Part shown: positions 6,066 through 10,145 of the stretch, in pieces | How positions within the stretch are numbered: position 1 is the first letter of the stretch | Layout of the letters: each line of letters starts with the position of its first letter | DNA from: Firmicutes bacterium UBA1393 | Lineage (GTDB): Bacteria; Bacillota; DTU025 | Reading direction: 5' to 3' | Length of the DNA: 10,145 nucleotides | Assembly (NCBI GenBank): GCA_002305255.1 | Contig: DBQN01000088.1 | Location: 1 to 10,145, forward strand | The notes under the pieces: model-generated | The model's database searches: none | What the model was told of the DNA's origin: nothing | What the model saw: only the letters and a program-made list of their open reading frames with translations | Made by a program: the position numbers and the translations under genes

Positions 6066-7199
6066 CTAACCGAACCTGCTCAGCAGTACTCCCGCAACAA
6101 TTGCCGAGCCGATGACCCCTGCGACGTTCGGACCCATGGCGTGCATGAGCAGGAAGTTGCCGGGCTTCTCCTCCTGTGCGACTACTTGCACAACCCTTGC
6201 GGCCATTGGCACCGCCGACACTCCGGCCGACCCTATCAGCGGGTTGACCTTGCCACCCGACAGCCAGCACATCACGTTGCCCAGCAGCACCCCGCCTGCT
6301 GTTCCGCCGGCGAAGGCGACAAGGCCGAGGATGATGATACCTATGGTCTGCCACGTGAGGAAGGTTTCCGCCCTTGCGGTCGCTCCCACAGTCAGGCCAA
6401 GGAAGATCGTGATGATGTTGATCAGTTCGTTCTGCGCGGTCTTTGAGAGGCGTTCAACCACTCCTGCCTCACGCAGCAGGTTGCCGAACATCAACGATCC
6501 TATCAGGGCCACGGCCGACGGGAGCATCAGTCCGACGAATACCGTGGCGATGATGGGGAACAGGATCTTCTCGAGCCTCGACACCGGCCTGAGTTGTGCC
6601 ATCGCGATCTGGCGATCGGCCTTACGCGTCAGGGCGCGCATGATAGGGGGCTGGATGATGGGCACCAGAGCCATGTACGAATAGGCCGCTATGGCTATAG
6701 GCCCCAGGAGCTCGGGCGCCAGTCTTGTCGTCACGAAGATGGCGGTCGGGCCGTCGGCGCCGCCTATGATCCCGATGGAACCTGCCTGCATCGGGTTGTA
6801 ACCCAGCAGCAGCGCCCCGAGAAAGGCGATGAATATTCCCAATTGAGCGGCGGCGCCGAGCAGAAGCGTGGACGGATTGGCGATCAGAGGGCCGAAGTCG
6901 GTCATCGCTCCGACCCCTAGGAATATCAGGGGAGGATAGATCCCTAACTTGACTCCCTGGTAAAGGTAATAAAGCAGTCCACCTACGGCACCGGAGCCGC
7001 TGGGCGGATCCATCAGTCCCGCCAGGGGCAGGTTAGCCAGCAGCATGCCAAACGCGATGGGTAGCAGCAGTAGCGGCTCAAACCCCCGGGCAATAGCGAG
7101 GTAGATCAGAACGCACGATGTCGCCATCATCACGAGTTGCTGCCAAGTGATAGTTGCGAAACCCGTGGTCTGAACCAGCTCGACGATGGCCTCCTGCAC
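6066..7199 (-). CDS. mmdB: Na+-translocating methylmalonyl-CoA decarboxylase, beta subunit
   Basis: This 377-residue polytopic membrane protein belongs to the OadB/MmdB/GcdB family. It takes carboxybiotin from the carrier subunit, decarboxylates it, and couples this to export of Na+. Key blocks are LGVGAMTDFGPL, GIIGGADGPTAIF, NPLIGSAGVSAVP and HAMGPNVAG. Asp149, Tyr175, Asn319, Ser328 and Arg335 match the functionally important Asp203, Tyr229, Asn373, Ser382 and Arg389 of Klebsiella oxaloacetate decarboxylase beta with a constant offset of 54, so the ion and proton path looks intact. The protein is shorter at the N-terminus than the Klebsiella subunit, as usual for clostridial and Veillonella-type members. 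The GTG start at 7197-7199 is supported by AAGGAGGG seven bases upstream. It is the last gene of the operon, 17 bp after mmdC. The sequence alone cannot exclude other decarboxylase substrates; the substrate is set by mmdA. Confidence 0.95.
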   Translation of the reverse strand: MQEAIVELVQTTGFATITWQQLVMMATSCVLIYLAIARGFEPLLLLPIAFGMLLANLPLAGLMDPPSGSGAVGGLLYYLYQGVKLGIYPPLIFLGVGAMTDFGPLIANPSTLLLGAAAQLGIFIAFLGALLLGYNPMQAGSIGIIGGADGPTAIFVTTRLAPELLGPIAIAAYSYMALVPIIQPPIMRALTRKADRQIAMAQLRPVSRLEKILFPIIATVFVGLMLPSAVALIGSLMFGNLLREAGVVERLSKTAQNELINIITIFLGLTVGATARAETFLTWQTIGIIILGLVAFAGGTAGGVLLGNVMCWLSGGKVNPLIGSAGVSAVPMAARVVQVVAQEEKPGNFLLMHAMGPNVAGVIGSAIVAGVLLSRFG

Positions 7200-7216
7200 C
7201 GATAACCCTCCTTCCT

Positions 7217-7654
7217 TTAAGCCGGGTCTATCGTGATCAGAGCGTCACCGGTGTTTACAGACGATCCCTTCGACACCGCGATATCAGCTACCACTCCCGC
7301 GCGGCCGGCGAATATCTCGTTCTCCATCTTCATGGCCTCGAGCAGCATGACGACGGTGCGCGGCTCAACCTTCTGTCCGGGTTTGACCTTGACATCTACT
7401 ATTGTGCCGGGCATCGGGGCGGTTACGGTGTTGGCGCCGGCGGGCTTGGCCTTAGCGGGAGCCGGTGCCGGAGCCGGAGCAGGTGCTGGCTTCGCGACTG
7501 GTGCAGGCGCTGGCGCCGGCACCGGTGTCGGCGCGACTACGGGTGCGGGTGCCGGTGCGACGGGGTATACAGGTGCTGCGACCGGTGCGACTCCGAGTTC
7601 TTCGACGTCCACCTCATACACGTTTCCATTGACTTGTACGCGAAACTTCCTCAC
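7217..7654 (-). CDS. mmdC: Biotin carboxyl carrier subunit of methylmalonyl-CoA decarboxylase (gamma)
   Basis: This 145-residue protein has a short N-terminal segment (MRKFRVQVNG after GTG initiation), a long flexible Ala/Pro linker of about 50 residues, and a C-terminal biotinyl domain. The biotin attachment motif EAMKMEN is present, with the modified lysine at about residue 109, and the domain has the usual TAPMPGTI entry about 35 residues before it. It shuttles CO2 as carboxybiotin between the carboxyltransferase (MmdA) and the membrane decarboxylase (MmdB). The GTG at 7652-7654 is chosen because GGAGGAGG lies about eight bases upstream; an ATG at 7673-7675 would put that ribosome site inside the gene. 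The linker DNA (about 7440-7600) is a degenerate GGTGCCGG-type repeat, so its length may vary between strains. Acetyl-CoA carboxylase BCCP is excluded by the neighbours. Confidence 0.95.
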   Translation of the reverse strand: MRKFRVQVNGNVYEVDVEELGVAPVAAPVYPVAPAPAPVVAPTPVPAPAPAPVAKPAPAPAPAPAPAKAKPAGANTVTAPMPGTIVDVKVKPGQKVEPRTVVMLLEAMKMENEIFAGRAGVVADIAVSKGSSVNTGDALITIDPA

Positions 7655-7696
7655 TTGAACAGTCCTCCTCCACATTGGGGGTAGCTAATAATCGGA

Positions 7697-8161
7697 TTAC
7701 TGACGTTGCCTTCTATTCCTGCCGGCCATGATGTCTTGCCTGCCGGCCAGCGCCCAGAGGTTGGGCGTGCCTGCGTAGCCGGGTCCGGATACACGGCGTA
7801 TAGCGCCGATCTGTGCTCCCTGCGCACCCTCTGCTGTGATGATCGCCATAACCGCTCCTATTGCCGCGATCTCCTCGTCGTTCCGCGTCATCGCGGCAGC
7901 CGTCGCGGCTGCGATGGCGACTGCGGCTTCCTCGTCCAGAGTGCTGCTCGACGTGACGGCCGTAGAGATGATTTGCGTCACTTCCGGGGTCGGCACGGCC
8001 GCTTCTGCGACGGCAACAGGCTGTGGCTGCACCTTGCCGCCCGATGAGAGGAAAGCCATTGCCCTTACGATCAGCTGGAGAGCGGCGAGCCCCACGAATG
8101 TCACCGTTAGCCCCAGCGTCAGCGTCTGCACTCCAAGGCTCATATTGCTTGCGAGGGTCAT
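7697..8161 (-). CDS. mmdD: Small membrane subunit of methylmalonyl-CoA decarboxylase (delta, OadG-like)
   Basis: This 154-residue protein has one N-terminal transmembrane helix (residues ~9-38, ending IVRAMAFL), a Pro/Val/Ala-rich linker, two successive acidic-then-Ala-rich segments (LDEEAAVAIAAA and NDEEIAAIGAVMAI), and a C-terminus with NLWALAGRQDIMAGR. The C-terminal WALAGRQ-type block and the single N-terminal helix are typical of OadG/MmdD subunits, which hold the complex together and anchor the soluble carboxyltransferase to the membrane subunit. The ATG at 8159-8161 has GGAGGT six bases upstream; longer in-frame versions lack support and would overlap mmdA. It starts 13 bp after the mmdA stop. 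The next gene, mmdC, begins 42 bp on. This family diverges fast, so similarity is mostly in layout and context. Confidence 0.9.
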   Translation of the reverse strand: MTLASNMSLGVQTLTLGLTVTFVGLAALQLIVRAMAFLSSGGKVQPQPVAVAEAAVPTPEVTQIISTAVTSSSTLDEEAAVAIAAATAAAMTRNDEEIAAIGAVMAIITAEGAQGAQIGAIRRVSGPGYAGTPNLWALAGRQDIMAGRNRRQRQ

Positions 8162-8174
8162 TGAGCTACCTCCA

Positions 8175-9719
8175 TTACACAGGGAAGTTGCCGTGCTTCT
8201 TCGACGGGCGTGCTTCACGCTTGGATTCCAGCATTGAGAGGGCACCGGCGACTCGTAGCCTCGTGTCTGCCGGATCGATCACGTCGTCGACGTAGCCACG
8301 CGAGGCCGCAACATAGGGATTGGCGAACTTGTCGCGGTACTCGGCGATCTTCTCGCGCCTGGCTGCGGCCGAATCCGGAGCCGCCTCTATCTCCTTGCGG
8401 AAGATGATGTTGGCTGCACCGTCGGGCCCCATCACCGCGATCTCTGCTCCGGGCCACGCGAACACCATGTCGGCTCCGAGGTCGCGAGAGCACATGGCGA
8501 GGTACGCGCCGCCGTAGGCCTTGCGCACGATTACGGTAATCTTTGGCACAGTGGCCTCGGAGTAAGCGTAGAGCAGCTTGGCGCCGTGGCGGATGATGCC
8601 GCCGGTCTCTTGGTTGACGCCTGGCAAGAAGCCGGGCACGTCTACCAGATTGACCACAGGCACATTGAAGGCATCACAGAACCTGATGAACCTGCCTGCT
8701 TTGTCGGAGGCGTTGATGTCGAGGCAGCCCGCAGCCACCCTTGGCTGGTTCGCGATGATGCCGATGGGCCTCCCTTCAACGCGGCCGAAACCGACAATGA
8801 TGTTCATCGCGTAGTGCGCGTGCACCTCCAGGAAATCGCCGCCATCCACGAGCCTTGAGATGACGTCGTGCATGTCATAGGGCCGATTGGCTTCCTTTGG
8901 CACGATGTCACGAAGCGCCGCGTCGGTGACAGCCGGGAACGGGCTCTCCGAGGCCGGCGGATCGAGCAGATTGTTGGGGGGCAGGAACGACACTAGCTTT
9001 CTTATGGCTGCCAGGCACGTGGGCTCGTCATCGTACATGAAGTGAGCCACACCGCTGGTGCTGTTGTGGGTGATGGCACCGCCAAGGTCGTCGGCTGACA
9101 CGTCTTCCCCGGTGACGGCCTTGATCACCTGCGGACCGGTGATGAACATGTTGGCACCCTGCACCATGAATATGAAGTCTGTGAGGGCGGGTGAATAGAC
9201 TGCGCCACCCGCGCAGGGCCCCATGATCACGGATATCTGCGGGATGACGCCCGATGCGACGGTGTTCCTGTAGAAGATCTGTCCGTAGCCTGAGAGGGCG
9301 TCTACACCCTCCTGGATTCTGGCTCCTCCTGAATCGTTGATACCGATGAGAGGGGCACCGACTCTCACGGCCAGATCCATTACCTTGCAGATCTTCTTGG
9401 CATGCATCTCGCCGAGCGACCCGCCGACAACTGTGAAATCCTGAGCGAACACGAAGACCTTGCGTCCGTCGATGTTGCCGTAGCCGGTGACTACTCCTTC
9501 ACCGGGAAGCTGCTTGTCGGCCATGCCGAAATCGTGGCACCGGTGCTCGACAAATGTGTCGAGCTCTGTGAATGTGCCGGGATCCAGCAGTCGCTCCAGC
9601 CGCTCGCGGGCAGTCATCTTGCCCAGCGAGTGCTGTTTCTCAACTGCCTTGGGGCCTCCCCCATCCAACACCTTCTGCCTGCGGGCTGAGAGATCACGTA
9701 GAACGTCGGTTTCGCCCAC
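8175..9719 (-). CDS. mmdA: Methylmalonyl-CoA decarboxylase carboxyltransferase (alpha) subunit
   Basis: This 514-residue member of the acyl-CoA carboxyltransferase (crotonase-fold) family, the group of PccB, Pmm 12S and MmdA, moves the carboxyl group from (S)-methylmalonyl-CoA to biotin on MmdC, releasing propionyl-CoA. The N-terminal half has KMTARERLERLLDPGTF, INDSGGARIQEG (about 128-138) and MGPCAGGAVYSPALTDF (166 on), with Gly-Gly backbones forming one oxyanion hole. The C-terminal half has the second one in RKAYGGAYLAMCSR. Sequence alone cannot separate it from the beta subunit of propionyl-CoA carboxylase. The adjacent membrane subunits mmdD and mmdB, and the lack of a biotin carboxylase gene here, favour the decarboxylase. 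The start is GTG at 9717-9719, with GAGGTGA six bases upstream; the ATG at 9719-9721 is in another frame. It is the first gene of the mmdA-D-C-B operon, the same order as in Veillonella but without mmdE. Confidence 0.95.
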   Translation of the reverse strand: MGETDVLRDLSARRQKVLDGGGPKAVEKQHSLGKMTARERLERLLDPGTFTELDTFVEHRCHDFGMADKQLPGEGVVTGYGNIDGRKVFVFAQDFTVVGGSLGEMHAKKICKVMDLAVRVGAPLIGINDSGGARIQEGVDALSGYGQIFYRNTVASGVIPQISVIMGPCAGGAVYSPALTDFIFMVQGANMFITGPQVIKAVTGEDVSADDLGGAITHNSTSGVAHFMYDDEPTCLAAIRKLVSFLPPNNLLDPPASESPFPAVTDAALRDIVPKEANRPYDMHDVISRLVDGGDFLEVHAHYAMNIIVGFGRVEGRPIGIIANQPRVAAGCLDINASDKAGRFIRFCDAFNVPVVNLVDVPGFLPGVNQETGGIIRHGAKLLYAYSEATVPKITVIVRKAYGGAYLAMCSRDLGADMVFAWPGAEIAVMGPDGAANIIFRKEIEAAPDSAAARREKIAEYRDKFANPYVAASRGYVDDVIDPADTRLRVAGALSMLESKREARPSKKHGNFPV

Positions 9720-9773
9720 ATGTATTCACCTCGCATACTTGGTCGATAGGGCGTGCACCTCGCGGTGCGCCTG

Positions 9774-9793
9774 CTACTGCCTTCTACTGCCTT
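9774..9793. repeat. Perfect 10-bp tandem duplication in the mmdA leader
   Basis: CTACTGCCTT occurs twice head to tail, at 9774-9783 and 9784-9793. It lies in the untranslated leader between two hairpins. It could be a slippage product or a repeated binding site. Confidence 0.8.
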
Positions 9794-9823
9794 GCGTAAT
9801 GCCGACGGCCGCTTTCGCTGCCG

Positions 9824-9840
9824 ATGTCATCCTATGACAT
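9824..9840. promoter_or_regulatory. Perfect inverted repeat, candidate operator or RNA hairpin
   Basis: ATGTCAT and ATGACAT (7 bp each, 3-bp spacer CCT) form a perfect dyad about 40-55 bp downstream of the predicted start of mmd transcription. The size and symmetry suit a dimeric repressor of GntR or similar type, but no regulator gene is visible in the window. It would also fold in RNA. Confidence 0.4.
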
Positions 9841-9846
9841 GGTTCC

Positions 9847-9873
9847 GACTTGCCACGCCATGGGCGGACTTGC
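9847..9873. repeat. Direct repeats of GACTTGC flanking a small dyad
   Basis: GACTTGC occurs at 9847-9853 and 9867-9873, exactly 20 bp apart, about two helical turns, so both would face the same side of the DNA. Between them lies CGCC-ATG-GGCG (9856-9866). They sit just downstream of the predicted mmd transcription start. A regulator site is possible; chance is not excluded. Confidence 0.35.
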
Positions 9874-9884
9874 ATATCATCCCC

Positions 9885-9890
9885 ATTATA
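9885..9890 (-). promoter_or_regulatory. Consensus -10 box for the decarboxylase operon
   Basis: The minus strand reads TATAAT, a perfect housekeeping -10, in an otherwise GC-rich spacer. No convincing -35 is found 16-18 bp upstream (around 9908-9913), so activation by a regulator or an error in the call are both possible. The start of transcription would be near 9878. Confidence 0.5.
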
Positions 9891-9970
9891 CACATGTACG
9901 TCTCGTTCAGCTAGAAAGGGCTCACCTGGCCCAATTCGCAGGCAGGCTGTATGCGCCGGCGACACTGGGC

Positions 9971-10033
9971 AGCAGGCGGCGGTGGGCGGCGGCGGACGGC
10001 GGTGGGCGGCAGCACCCGGCGGCGCGCGGCGGT
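9971..10033. repeat. GGC-rich repeat block with G-quadruplex potential
   Basis: This stretch is almost only G and C, built from GGCGG/GGGCGG units. A 13-mer GGCGGTGGGCGGC occurs at 9978-9990 and 9998-10010 (20-bp period), followed by further GGCGG units. Many short G-runs on the + strand could form two-tier G-quadruplexes. It is non-coding in the intergenic region 9720-10120; no credible gene is seen there. Confidence 0.6.
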
Positions 10034-10120
10034 CCAGGGCCAATCTTGGCATTCCCAGCCTGCACCTCCCACTCGCCGGCAGGAAAGGGAGACCGTCTAT
10101 AGTATACTTGGAGGGTATGA

Positions 10121-10145
10121 ATGGCCGCCGCCAGGGCGACGGGCC
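10121..10145 (+). CDS. Possible start of a rightward gene, cut by the window edge
   Basis: ATG at 10121 follows GGAGGG (10110-10115) with five bases between, and the frame (MAAARATG) is open to the edge. A second ATG at 10117, in another frame, is too close to the ribosome site. TATACT at 10103-10108 could be a -10 box, but then transcription would begin near 10115, leaving little or no leader. Only eight codons are visible, so nothing can be said about the product. Confidence 0.3.

Larger units (their letters stand above)
9720..9878 (-). promoter_or_regulatory. Structured 5' leader of the decarboxylase operon
   Basis: If transcription starts just after the -10 box at 9885-9890, the mmdA message carries a leader of about 160 nt. 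Reading 5' to 3' it has a 7-bp hairpin (9834-9840 with 9824-9830), a hairpin capped by a GAAA tetraloop (9820-9823 with 9806-9809 plus two inner pairs), a 10-bp tandem repeat (9774-9793), a 7-bp hairpin (9764-9770 with 9753-9759), and the ribosome site. The octamer CACCTCGC (+ strand) occurs at the ribosome site (9727-9734) and again in the last hairpin (9756-9763). It resembles no riboswitch I know, and no cobalamin box is visible. Confidence 0.4.

Noticed and set aside
5955..6446. A 163-codon frame on the plus strand past the terminator
   Set aside because: It starts inside the terminator hairpin, runs antisense to mmdB, and its His/Cys/Arg-rich translation looks like a shadow.
6066..9719. 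Oxaloacetate or glutaconyl-CoA decarboxylase, or propionyl-CoA carboxylase
   Set aside because: Oxaloacetate decarboxylase has an alpha subunit of a different fold (pyruvate carboxylase-like), glutaconyl-CoA alpha subunits are a different subgroup, and a carboxylase would need a biotin carboxylase rather than mmdB. Context with epimerase and mutase favours methylmalonyl-CoA.
9774..10052. A 92-codon minus-strand frame in the mmdA upstream region
   Set aside because: Its composition (Arg/Pro/Ala from the GGC repeat block) is random-looking, it overlaps the predicted promoter, and there is no ribosome site or known motif.

Overview
This is a GC-rich bacterial chromosomal window that holds a complete methylmalonyl-CoA module. 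Several points suggest a GC-rich anaerobic member of the Bacillota (Clostridia-like or a deep relative): methylmalonyl-CoA mutase is split into two subunits, a biotin-dependent sodium-pumping decarboxylase lies beside it, strong GGAGG-type ribosome binding sites serve GTG/TTG as well as ATG starts, and a small ferritin-like protein with a Pro/Met-rich tail recalls spore-associated proteins. The lineage is inferred from gene style, not proven.

Layout. Bases 2-385 (+) are the 3' end of a PAP2-family lipid phosphatase. Bases 386-533 hold a long hairpin and three 9-bp tandem repeats. Bases 534-1136 (-) encode a two-helix ferritin-like protein with a low-complexity tail. It is divergent from a small CopZ-like metal-binding protein (1275-1493, +). 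Bases 1632-5855 (+) form a compact operon: mutase large subunit, mutase B12-binding small subunit, MeaB-type GTPase chaperone, methylmalonyl-CoA epimerase, and a secreted beta-rich protein of unknown function. A GC-rich hairpin at 5938-5968 separates it from a convergent operon read right to left (9719 to 6066): mmdA (carboxyltransferase), mmdD (small membrane subunit), mmdC (biotin carrier) and mmdB (Na+-translocating membrane subunit). Upstream of mmdA is about 400 bp without a clear gene. It contains a consensus -10 box, several inverted and direct repeats, a hairpin-rich leader and a GC-rich repeat block. A gene on the + strand may start at the right edge.

How the genes work together. The mutase (with B12) interconverts succinyl-CoA and (R)-methylmalonyl-CoA, MeaB protects and loads the mutase, the epimerase makes (S)-methylmalonyl-CoA, and the decarboxylase converts this to propionyl-CoA and CO2 while exporting Na+. 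Run forward, this is the energy-conserving end of succinate-to-propionate fermentation. Run backward, it could serve propionate oxidation. The catalytic genes are well-known families. The less familiar parts are the secreted beta-rich protein in the mutase operon, the half-ferritin protein with its repetitive tail, and the structured leader of the decarboxylase operon. I saw no wholly new system, CRISPR array, mobile element, tRNA or rRNA.
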